A stretch of DNA of 64,000 nt. It comes from Micromonospora tarensis. Lineage in GTDB: Bacteria > Actinomycetota > Actinomycetes > Mycobacteriales > Micromonosporaceae. Positions within the stretch are counted from its first letter, which is position 1, and every line of letters begins with the position of its first letter. Below the pieces are notes generated by a model, which did no database searches, had not been told where the DNA came from, and was given only the letters and a program-made list of their open reading frames with translations. Position numbers and translations under genes: made by a program. Positions 56,940 through 64,000 of this stretch are shown here, piece after piece. The stretch is taken from positions 1 to 64,000 of the forward strand of contig NZ_JAEVHL010000005.1 in the NCBI RefSeq assembly GCF_016803395.1, in the 5' to 3' direction.

Positions 56940-57586
56940 TCAATCGCGGACGAGCTCTGCCCGGCCCTCGGCGAGGTGCAGCTCCGCTCCGCAGGCGGCG
57001 GCGACCTCCGGGTCGTGGGTGGCGAACACGACGGCGGCGCCCCGGCGTGCCTCGTCGTGCAGCAGATCCAGAACCCGCTGCCGATTGCCCGCGTCCAGTT
57101 CGCTGGTCACCTCGTCGCCAGCAGCACGCCGCCGCGCAGCGCCAGTCCGCGAGCGAGGGCCGTGCGCTGCTGCTGGCCGCCGGACAGCTCCTCGACCAAC
57201 TGGTCAGCCTGGCCGGAGAGGCCCAGTCGACCCAACATCGCGGCGGTCTGCTGGCGGGCCTCGGGCGCTGCCACGCCGCTGGCGACCAGTGCCACCTGCA
57301 GGTTCTCGGTCGCGGTCAGGATCGGGGCCAGACCGTTGTCCTGCGGGACGAGGACGATCCGGTGCTCGACCGCGTGGTCACGGTCGCGTAGCTCCTGCCC
57401 GTCGACTGTCACCGTGCCGTTTCGCGGGCGCAGCAGGCCGGCCATCGCGTGCAGCAGGGTGGTCTTGCCGGCACCTGACGAACCGGTCAACGCCAGCACC
57501 CGACCCGGGTGGACCGTCACCGACACGTCCCGGAGGACGGCCGGCGCGTCCCCGTAGCCGACCGACACCCTTTGCACAGTCAACAT
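56940..57586 (-). pseudogene. ABC transporter ATPase, interrupted by a frameshift
   Basis: Start ATG at 57584-57586. The 5' frame gives LTVQRVSVGYGDAPAVLRDV, Walker A LTGSSGAGKTTLLHAMAGLL, VLVPQDNGLAPILTATENLQ and signature VEELSGGQQQRTALARGLAL followed by RGGVLLA. The frame is lost near 57118 in the middle of Walker B. The other frame continues DEVTSELDAGNRQRVLDLLH, AAVVFATHDPEVAAACGAEL and HLAEGRAELVRD to a stop at 56940-56942. One restored C gives a normal ATPase of about 215 residues. It is the first gene of a three-gene ABC operon, 80 bp before the FtsX permease. Sequencing error is most likely. Confidence 0.8.
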
Positions 57587-57731
57587 CTCTACCCGCCCCC
57601 TCCGGTACCGGCGTTCCGCAGAGTGCCACGCCCGACCGGATCGCACAATGCTCGTCCAGGGGCGATGCGCGACCCGAAGACGGTCGGCGCGGGCAGGAAA
57701 CCCGGCATGAAGAAAACCTTCCGAGCCTTCG

Positions 57732-57760
57732 TTGACTTCGACGATTTGCTACACAACAAT
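57732..57760 (+). promoter_or_regulatory. Possible promoter of the M23 peptidase gene
   Basis: TTGACT at 57732-57737, 17-bp spacing, AACAAT at 57755-57760, in a locally AT-richer stretch 98 bp before the peptidase start. The rest of the 270-bp intergenic region shows nothing else. Confidence 0.4.
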
Positions 57761-57857
57761 CAGTGCTCATATTCACGTCTGTCTTTGGATGGTCATCCGG
57801 ACGGAGGCACCGTGGCGGAAACCGGCGGCCCGAAACCCCATCGAAAGTGAGGCCACG

Positions 57858-59024
57858 ATGAGACACGGTCGGCGACTGGTCGGCGGCGCAGCCGCGGCCC
57901 TACTGGTGGTCACGAGTCTGATCGGGGCCACACCCAGCGCCGCCGCCGCGGCCGTCACCCCGGCGCTCACCACCGCGGTGACCGCCAAGCTGCTCGGCTC
58001 CGCCGAACTGTCCACCGCCGCCGCGCGACCGGAGACCCGGGTCACCGTCAGCCGCACCAGCGGCCGGTGGGCGTTCGGTACCGCCGTCGCGCTCGCGCCC
58101 CGACAGGAGGACGCCCACCCGACCGGGTCGATCTTCATCGCCCGGTCCGAGCCCGCCGGCTGGCGGATCGCCTTCGACGGCGAGGCCGCCTTCGGCGCAC
58201 TGGCCGCCGAGTCGCCCCTCGTGACGGGTCAGGAGCGGAGCGTGCTCGCCACCACGCCGGCCCCGATGTACGCGGGCGGCGACTACCGGACCGGCACGGC
58301 CCTGCCGTTCGGAGTGGGCCAGACGTGGACGCTCACCAGTGGCCCGCACGGCTGGGGCGGAACCGAGTCGCCGTACAGCTCGGTCGACTTGGCCGGTGGT
58401 GACCAGGTGGTCCGGGCGGCCCGAGCCGGCGCGGCGTACACCATGTGCCAGGGCTGGATCCGGGTCATCCACGACCGGGGCTACTCGACCGACTACTACC
58501 ACCTGTGGAACAGCATCTCCGTCAACGGCGCCAGCGTCGGCCAGGGCGCCGTCCTGGGTAACACCGGCACGGATGTGACCTGCGGTGGAGCCGCCTACGG
58601 CCGGCACGTCCACTTCGGGCTCCGGCAGAACAGCGCGTACGTGCCGATCGCCGGGCACGACATCGGCAAGTGGGTGCTGGCCAACGGGGCCGCCGCCTAC
58701 CAGGGCGGGGCCCGGCACGGTTCGGCCTGGGCCGGCGCCGGGGCGGGTCTCTACAACTACGGTGCGCTCGGCTTCAACCAGGGGGTGGTCGACGCGAACG
58801 GCGGCGGGGTGCTCACCCGCCGTGCCGGCCCGGGGACCGGCTACGGCTCGCTCGGCTCGGTGGCCGACGGCGCCACGGTCACCATCTCCTGCTCCGCCAA
58901 CGGCACCTCGCACACCGGGCGGTACGGCACCACGGCGCTCTGGAACCGGTTGGGCGACGGCAGTTGGGTCTCCGACGCCTACCTGTCGACAGGTGTGAAC
59001 GGTCCGATCAACGGCTGGTGCTGA
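57858..59024 (+). CDS. Secreted M23A-type (beta-lytic/LasA-like) metallopeptidase with SH3-like tail
   Basis: 388 residues from the ATG at 57858 (GTGAGG upstream). Signal peptide ends near ATPSAAAA. Zinc ligands fit the M23A layout: His near 164 in SGPHGWGGTESPYSSVDLAG with Asp 13 residues later (near 177), and the HxH pair near 250-252 in YGRHVHFG; the catalytic His near 215 is in TDYYHLWNSIS. The HxxxD motif of common M23B (LytM) enzymes is absent, so this is the LasA/beta-lytic type, which cuts glycine-containing cross-links. Residues about 310-388 form a bacterial SH3-like domain (GVLTRRAGPGTGYGSLGSVA). Extracellular wall hydrolase, possibly predatory. Confidence 0.87.
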   Translation: MRHGRRLVGGAAAALLVVTSLIGATPSAAAAAVTPALTTAVTAKLLGSAELSTAAARPETRVTVSRTSGRWAFGTAVALAPRQEDAHPTGSIFIARSEPAGWRIAFDGEAAFGALAAESPLVTGQERSVLATTPAPMYAGGDYRTGTALPFGVGQTWTLTSGPHGWGGTESPYSSVDLAGGDQVVRAARAGAAYTMCQGWIRVIHDRGYSTDYYHLWNSISVNGASVGQGAVLGNTGTDVTCGGAAYGRHVHFGLRQNSAYVPIAGHDIGKWVLANGAAAYQGGARHGSAWAGAGAGLYNYGALGFNQGVVDANGGGVLTRRAGPGTGYGSLGSVADGATVTISCSANGTSHTGRYGTTALWNRLGDGSWVSDAYLSTGVNGPINGWC

Positions 59025-59038
59025 CGGGTTCGACAGCC

Positions 59039-59068
59039 GAGGTTGGCGGCTCACCGGCCGCCAACCTC
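59039..59068 (+). terminator. Hairpin between the two cell-wall hydrolase genes
   Basis: 12-bp perfect stem GAGGTTGGCGGC with GCCGCCAACCTC, 6-base loop, 14 bp after the peptidase stop and 20 bp before the next start. Confidence 0.72.
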
Positions 59069-59088
59069 AATCACCGCGAGGAGCGCTC

Positions 59089-60462
59089 ATGTCCGTTCGA
59101 AGTCCGCACCGAGGCCGGTTCCTGCTCGCCCTGACCACCGCCCTGACCGGAGTCGTCGCGGCCGCCGCACCGGCCGCCGCCGACCCCGGTGGGTCGTCCC
59201 CGCCGGCCGCTCCGCTGGCCAGCGCGTTCGACACCGCCGCGGCCCGGTACGACGTCCCACGGGACCTACTGGTGGCGCTCGGGTACGCCGAGTCGCGGCT
59301 GGACATGCACGTCGGCACAGCGAGCGCGGCCGGTGGCTACGGGCTGATGCACCTGGCGAGCAACCGGGCGGCGCGCACCCTGGACGAGGCGGCCACGCTC
59401 ACCCGGCTCAGCCCCGCCGAGCTGCGCACCGAACCCGCGGCGAACGTCCTCGGGGCGGCGGCCGTGCTGCGCTCGTACGCCGATCAGGCGGGCCTCACCG
59501 GCGTGACCCGCGACGACCTGAACGGGTGGTACGGGCCGGTCGCCCGGTACGGCGGCGGCACCGAGGCGTCGGTCGCGCGGCTCTACGCGGACACCGTCTA
59601 CGACCTGCTGCGCGCCGGCTTCACCGGGCGGGGCGAAGCGGTTTCCGGCCGGCCGGTCGCGCCCCGGCGGGGCGTTCTGGAGCGGGCCGCCGTGCTCGGC
59701 GGGATCGGCACCCTCAGCACCGACTACGGGCCGGCCGCGTGGGCGCCGGCCAGCACGAGCAACTACACAACGGCCAGTCGACCGGGCAGTCACCCGGTGA
59801 ACCGCATCGTCATCCACGTGACGCAGGGCTCCTACGCCGGTTCCATCAGCTGGTTCCAGAACCCGGCTGCCCAGGTCAGCGCGCACTACACCGTCCGCTC
59901 CTCGGACGGGGCGGTCACCCAGTCGGTGCGCGAGAAGGACATCGCCTGGCACGCCGGCAACTGGACGTACAACACCCAGTCGATCGGCATCGAGCACGAG
60001 GGGTTCGTCGACAACCCGGCCTGGTTCACCGACGCCATGTACCGCGCGTCCGCCGCGCTCACCCGCAGCCTCGCCACGAAGTACGGCATCCCGAGGGACC
60101 GGTCACACATCATCGGGCACGTCGAGGTGTCCGGTGCCACCCACACCGATCCCGGCCCGAACTGGAACTGGACCTACTACCTGCAACTGGTGAACGGAGT
60201 CACCGGCATCGGCTCCGGCACGGTGCACACCAGCGCGAGCACGCTGAACGTGCGCTCCGGCCCCGGCGTCAGCTATCCGGTGGTCGACGTGGTCGCCAAC
60301 GGTGCCACCGTCGCCGTGTACTGCCAGACCGTCGGCAGCACTGTCACCGGGCCGTACGGCACGACAGCCGTCTGGAACCGGATCGGCACCAACCGCTACG
60401 TCTCCGACGCGTACGTGCTCACCGGGTACGACGGGTACATCCCGAACGTGCCGCGCTGCTGA
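59089..60462 (+). CDS. Secreted peptidoglycan hydrolase: transglycosylase-like + N-acetylmuramoyl-L-alanine amidase + SH3
   Basis: 457 residues, GCGAGGAGC upstream. Signal peptide to APAAA (about 31). Residues 45-150 look like a lytic-transglycosylase domain: FDTAAARYDVPRDLLVALGY, AESRLDMHVGTASAAGGYGL and MHLASN, with Glu in YAESR as the catalytic acid. Residues 225-375 are an amidase_2/PGRP domain: NRIVIHVTQGSYAGSISWFQ, VSAHYTVRSSDGAVTQSVRE, DIAWHAGNWTYNTQSIGIEH and HIIGHVEVSGATHTDPGPNW, with zinc His in VIHVTQ and the ATHTDPGPNW segment. Residues 385-457 are an SH3-like domain similar in layout to that of the M23 neighbour (VWNRIGTNRYVSDAYV versus LWNRLGDGSWVSDAYL), suggesting a shared wall-targeting module. 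Confidence 0.88.
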   Translation: MSVRSPHRGRFLLALTTALTGVVAAAAPAAADPGGSSPPAAPLASAFDTAAARYDVPRDLLVALGYAESRLDMHVGTASAAGGYGLMHLASNRAARTLDEAATLTRLSPAELRTEPAANVLGAAAVLRSYADQAGLTGVTRDDLNGWYGPVARYGGGTEASVARLYADTVYDLLRAGFTGRGEAVSGRPVAPRRGVLERAAVLGGIGTLSTDYGPAAWAPASTSNYTTASRPGSHPVNRIVIHVTQGSYAGSISWFQNPAAQVSAHYTVRSSDGAVTQSVREKDIAWHAGNWTYNTQSIGIEHEGFVDNPAWFTDAMYRASAALTRSLATKYGIPRDRSHIIGHVEVSGATHTDPGPNWNWTYYLQLVNGVTGIGSGTVHTSASTLNVRSGPGVSYPVVDVVANGATVAVYCQTVGSTVTGPYGTTAVWNRIGTNRYVSDAYVLTGYDGYIPNVPRC

Positions 60463-60492
60463 CGGCGCGGCTCGACGCCCGAGCACTGTCGC

Positions 60493-61074
60493 TCAGCCGG
60501 CCGCCGGCGGGTCGAAGAGCAGGGCCAGCTGGGCGTCCAGCGCGTCCAGCGCCTGCTCGGGCGGGTACTGCCCACCCAGCAGATAGACGCCGAGCCCCTC
60601 CATCAGCGCCAGCAGGCCGGCCGCGGCGGCGTCGCCCCGGCCCTCGGGCAGGACGCCGGCGATGAACTCGGTGAGCTGCCGGGTGCCCGCCCGGAGGCCG
60701 GTCGCGGCGGCCGGACGTACCGCCGTGTAGGCGAGGAACGCCAGCGCCACCCGCCCGTCGTTCCGGGTCCCCTCGTCCAGGGGCAGCAGCGCGGCGAGCA
60801 TCGTCCGCAGCAGCAGCCGGGGCGGCGGGTTCTCGCCCAGTCGCGCCACCGCCTCGGTGACCCGGATCTGGCTGCGCTCGCGGACCACACTCAGCGCGAA
60901 CGCCATCATCTCGTCCTTGGTCCGGAAGTAGTGCTGGACCATCCCGGCGGAGACACCGGCCTCGGTGGCCACGTGGCGCAGGCTCACCGCCTCCAGACCC
61001 TGGTCGGCGGCGACCCGCATCAGCGCGTCCGCGATCAGGGTGCGGCGCTCCTGGTGATCGACCTTCTTGGGCAT
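60493..61074 (-). CDS. TetR-family transcriptional regulator
   Basis: 193 residues from the ATG at 61074. N-terminal helix-turn-helix: HQERRTLIADALMRVAADQG, LEAVSLRHVATEAGVSAGMV, QHYFRTKDEMMAFALSVVRE. The C-terminal helical ligand domain follows (RLLLRTMLAALLPLDEGTRN, LLALMEGLGVYLLGGQYPPE, QALDALDAQLALLF), of the TetR_C_6-like type. It is the downstream neighbour of a PH-like membrane protein and a PEP-synthase-like enzyme on the same strand and probably regulates them. No operator palindrome was recognised in the 53-bp gap upstream. Ligand unknown. Confidence 0.88.
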   Translation of the reverse strand: MPKKVDHQERRTLIADALMRVAADQGLEAVSLRHVATEAGVSAGMVQHYFRTKDEMMAFALSVVRERSQIRVTEAVARLGENPPPRLLLRTMLAALLPLDEGTRNDGRVALAFLAYTAVRPAAATGLRAGTRQLTEFIAGVLPEGRGDAAAAGLLALMEGLGVYLLGGQYPPEQALDALDAQLALLFDPPAAG

Positions 61075-61127
61075 GACCTCGATCGTTTCACAGTGGGTGG
61101 CCCGGACACCGCGCCAGTGGGCGGCGG

Positions 61128-61793
61128 CTACCGGCGGGCGGGGTGACCCACCGGCGTGCCCCGCGCGCTGCGCAGCAGGCCGTCCGGGTCGTCGGCGTAC
61201 AGTCGCAGCTCGTCCACCGGCGCGGACCCGGCCTTCGGCAGGTCGACGGTGAGCGGCCGGCGCAGCAGCACGTCGACGCTCGTCTGGCTGCCGACCGAGA
61301 TGGACACCACCCGACGGTCGCCCTCCTGCTCGACCTGCACCGATCTGCTCGACGGCAGCGAGCGGTAGCGCTTGCGCAGCGCCTCGACGTCGGTCCACGG
61401 GATCCAGATGTCGATGCCGGAGCTGAGGCGTACCCGCAGGCCCCGGTCGCCCACCAGGTGGGGGTGGATCGTCATGCTGGCGTACAGCCCGATCATCCAG
61501 AGCAGGCCCCAGACGCCGAGGCCGAGCACGATCCAGCGGGCCGGCCGCCACGGGACCACGTGGGTGACGATGAGGTCGAAGATCGGGATCTCGACGACCG
61601 ACAATCCGATGAAGATGCCGAGGATCGGTTTGACCACGCCGAGGTAGCCGAACGGCTCGTCGCCGGGCGCCAGCGGCAGCGGGCGACGTCGCGCCCACAG
61701 GTAGAGGCTGCGCCACATGGCCGCCTCGGTCACCGCCGCCCGGCGCAGCAGCTGTCCCACACTCGGCCTGGTCGGCGTTTTCGTCTCGGTCAT
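61128..61793 (-). CDS. Membrane protein with a PH-like domain
   Basis: 221 residues from the ATG at 61791-61793. A cytosolic N-terminus (SVGQLLRRAAVTEAAMWRSL) is followed by two membrane helices: YLGVVKPILGIFIGLSVVEI and ARWIVLGLGVWGLLWMIGLY. The C-terminal part (130-221) is a beta-rich domain, HLVGDRGLRVRLSSGIDIWI, PWTDVEALRKRYRSLPSSRS, RRVVSISVGSQTSVDVLLRR, resembling bacterial PH-like domains that read membrane or lipid state. It lies 29 bp after the PEP-synthase-like gene and 53 bp before tetR, all on the minus strand, so likely one operon. Function unknown. Confidence 0.75.
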   Translation of the reverse strand: MTETKTPTRPSVGQLLRRAAVTEAAMWRSLYLWARRRPLPLAPGDEPFGYLGVVKPILGIFIGLSVVEIPIFDLIVTHVVPWRPARWIVLGLGVWGLLWMIGLYASMTIHPHLVGDRGLRVRLSSGIDIWIPWTDVEALRKRYRSLPSSRSVQVEQEGDRRVVSISVGSQTSVDVLLRRPLTVDLPKAGSAPVDELRLYADDPDGLLRSARGTPVGHPARR

Positions 61794-61822
61794 CGTCGTC
61801 CTCACGGTGGCGGTGGTGGCGG

Positions 61823-64000
61823 TCAGTGGACGGTGACGGTCCCGGCCCCGCCGTCGACAGTGACGAGCTGCCCGGTGGAGATCGTCCGGGTGGCCTCCGG
61901 CACGCAGATGACGGCGGGGATGCCGTACTCCCGGGCCACCGTCGGGCCGTGGGCCATGACCGCGCCGGTCTCGGTGACCAGCGCGGCGGCGGTGAGGAAG
62001 AGCGGAGTCCAGCCGGGGTCGGTGGTCGCGGCCACCAGCACGTCGCCCGGTTCGATGTGGGCGGTGCCCGGGTCGCGGACGACCCGGGCGGGGCCGGTCA
62101 CCCGGCCGCCGACGCACCCACACCCGCCAGCGTCCCGTCGCCGGGGGGCGCCGCCGGCACTGTCGTCTCGACGTCGGTGCCGTCGGAGAGCAACGCCACC
62201 GGCACCGACCGGCGACGCAACTCCCGGCGGTGCACGGCCCGCCGGGCGGCGACCACACCGCGCAGGTCAACACCCTGGTGTACGGCGGTGTGCACCTCGT
62301 CGAGGGTCAGGAACATGATGTCGTCGGGCTGGTCCAGCAACCCCGAGTCGTGCAGCTCCGCGCCGATGAGCAGCAGCTGTCGGCGGGTCTCGCGCAGCGG
62401 GTAGAGGCCGGCGAACTTGCCGGCCTCGCGCAGGCCGGCCAACGACCGCGCCCGGCGCAGCAGGAACCCGGCGAGCGTGCCCCGGACCGGTCGCCGACGG
62501 CGGGCGCGGGCGGCCAGCTCCGCCAACGCCGTCTCCGCCGCCGCGGCGGCCCGCTGGAAGCGCCGGTCGGGACCCTGCTCCGGATCGGTGACCCGCAGGT
62601 AGTTGGCGACCGCCGCGAAGACCGGCGTGGGGTCCTCCGCCCAGCGCGGCACACCGAGGTCGACCTCGGCGACGCCCCGGTGACCGTAGCTGTCCAGGAA
62701 GGCCGCGACGCCGAGGTCGGGCAGCGTGCCGCGTAGGTAACGCGCGGCCAGCTCGGCCGGCGGGGTGTCGAGGAGGAGTCGCCGGTGCTCGCCCGCGCCC
62801 TGGGCGAGCCGCCACAGGGCCAGGTCCATCTCGATGGTGACGTTGTGCGGCATGCCGCCCAGCACCGTGTGGATCTCGTCCGGCCGGGCGATGCCCTTCA
62901 GCAGTGCGGTGGGCAGCGCGGCGGCGAGCATCCCCGCGACGATCGGCCACATGATCGCGTCGGCCTGGTCGTCGCCAGTCGCTCGCAGGAAGTTCAGCCG
63001 GTCGGCGGCGGTCCGCAGCTCGGCGGGGGCCGCGGAGCGTACTCTCAGCTGCTCGATCACCGCGAACATCCGGGCGCGCGCGGCGTCGGGACGGGCCAGC
63101 GCCCGCAGGATGCCCACCACCGCGCGGCCGGCCGTGCGCAGCGACGCCGCCCCCTGCCCCCGGCCCCGCCCGGTGCCGCCGCTGGTCGCGGCGAACCGGG
63201 GGTCCGCCAGAACGTGCCGCATCACCGCCTGGGCCCGGGGGCCGAAGTCGACCGCCAGGAGCTTGACCAGTCGCCTGCGCGAGGACCGGTCGCGCACCAG
63301 GTCGGTCAGGTCGCCGTAGAGCCGGCCGCCGATGTCGACGATCTCGACCCGGACGCCGAGCGCGGCGAGCATCGCGGTGATCTGTGTTCGTAGGGTCGCC
63401 ATGCCCATCGGGGTGACCGGTTGCAGCATGCCCTGGACGTGCCCGAACTCCAGGTAGACGCGGGGGAGGGGCTTGTCGGTGGCCGGTGGCGGGGGGAACA
63501 GGCTGGTGATCGGTCGGGACTGCAGCAACCACAGCACGTCGTCGGCGTCGATCGCCCACTCCACGTCCTGCGGGCCGCCGAAGTGCCCCGCCAGCCGCTC
63601 GCCGACGCCCGTAGCCGGGCCAGCTGCGCGGACGTCAGGCATCCGGTGTCGTCGCGGGCGACGTCGTCGAGGACGTAGTGGTCCACTGTCGTCGCGCCGT
63701 CCACGACTGTGGTGCCGAGGCCCGGCGCGGCGTCCACCACCATCTCGTCGCGGCGACCGGTCAGTGGGTTGGCGGTGAAGAGCACCCCCGCCACGGTGGG
63801 CGTGACCATTCGCTGCACGACGACAGCCATCCCCACCTCGTGCTGGCCGATCTGGTGGGCGTCGCGGTAGGCGGTGGCGCGGTCGCTGTGCAGGGAAGCC
63901 CAACACGTCTCGATGGCGGCGACCAACCCGGCGGTGCCGGTGACGTTCAGGACGGTGTCCTGCTGCCCGGCGAAGCTCGCGTCCGGTAGATCCTCGGCGG
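61823..64000 (-). pseudogene. PEP synthase / rifampicin phosphotransferase-like enzyme, partial, with two frameshifts
   Basis: The gene enters from the right edge. The ATP-grasp part reads DLPDASFAGQQDTVLNVTGT, GMAVVVQRMVTPTVAGVLFT and ANPLTGRRDEMVVDAAPGLG. The frame is lost near 63607 and resumes with VGERLAGHFGGPQDVEWAID and ADDVLWLLQSRPITSLFPPP, the end of the ATP-grasp domain. A long middle domain follows (about 63500-62150, GYGHRG-like DSYGHRGVAEVDLGVPRWAE), as in rifampicin phosphotransferases. A second loss near 62103 precedes the mobile phosphohistidine domain: GPARVVRDPGTAHIEPGDVL, TETGAVMAHGPTVAREYGIP with His in MAHG. Domain order (ATP-grasp, middle, His) matches Rph more than PpsA. 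Role could be antibiotic or small-molecule phosphorylation. Confidence 0.75.

Overview
The window is high-GC (roughly 70%), gene-dense actinobacterial DNA. A Micromonosporaceae host, probably Micromonospora or a close relative, is inferred from the codon bias, frequent GTG starts and 4-base gene overlaps, a mycothiol-type PIG-L deacetylase, Tat and lipoprotein exports, and secreted glycoside hydrolases carrying CBM13 modules. No rRNA, tRNA, CRISPR array, transposase or integrase was recognised.

Layout. 0-4 kb: the tail of a regulator-like gene, a decayed small membrane protein, and an F420/flavin redox operon (NADP:F420 oxidoreductase-like plus two luciferase-like monooxygenases) divergent from a MarR gene with two palindromic operators. 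4-8 kb: ABC exporter plus two-component system. 8-15 kb: lipoprotein, argS, ArsR, GH10 xylanase, PIG-L deacetylase, epoxide-hydrolase-like enzyme. 15.4-17.3 kb: an overlapping rtcB-prfH pair, a predicted RNA-repair and ribosome-rescue module. 17.4-23 kb: methyltransferase, NAD(P)-binding protein, a large membrane protein with a serine-hydrolase-like motif, a relic of an ECF sigma factor, and a FUSC-type membrane protein. 23-26.3 kb: ribbon-helix-helix protein, DUF4097 protein and a DrrAB-like ABC transporter.

26.3-45.8 kb is a coherent L-arabinose/arabinan locus: araB, araD, an YtfQ/YtfR/YtfT/YjfF-like ABC importer, araA, a secreted CBM13-GH43 enzyme, a LacI regulator, a secreted GH27-CBM13 enzyme, and a second ChvE/GguA/GguB-like sugar ABC importer. 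Six copies of a 14-bp LacI-type operator (consensus TGTTANCGNTAACA) precede four of its transcription units. Extracellular enzymes release arabinose, two importers take it up, and AraA-AraB-AraD convert it to D-xylulose 5-phosphate.

45.8-52.9 kb: a cluster of four hairpins between convergent genes, a secreted DNRLRE-metallophosphoesterase, MFS transporter, beta-propeller-like protein, Tat-exported PhoD phosphatase and an unknown secreted repeat protein. 52.9-57.6 kb: FtsX-type ABC system with two ATPases. 57.8-60.5 kb: two secreted peptidoglycan hydrolases (M23A-type peptidase; transglycosylase-amidase) with SH3-like tails. 60.5-64 kb: TetR regulator, a PH-like membrane protein and a PEP-synthase/rifampicin-phosphotransferase-like enzyme running off the end.

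A general caution: at least nine otherwise well-conserved genes each carry one (or two) apparent single-base losses in GC-rich runs. That pattern looks more like consensus sequencing error than gene decay, so these genes are listed by full span and flagged.
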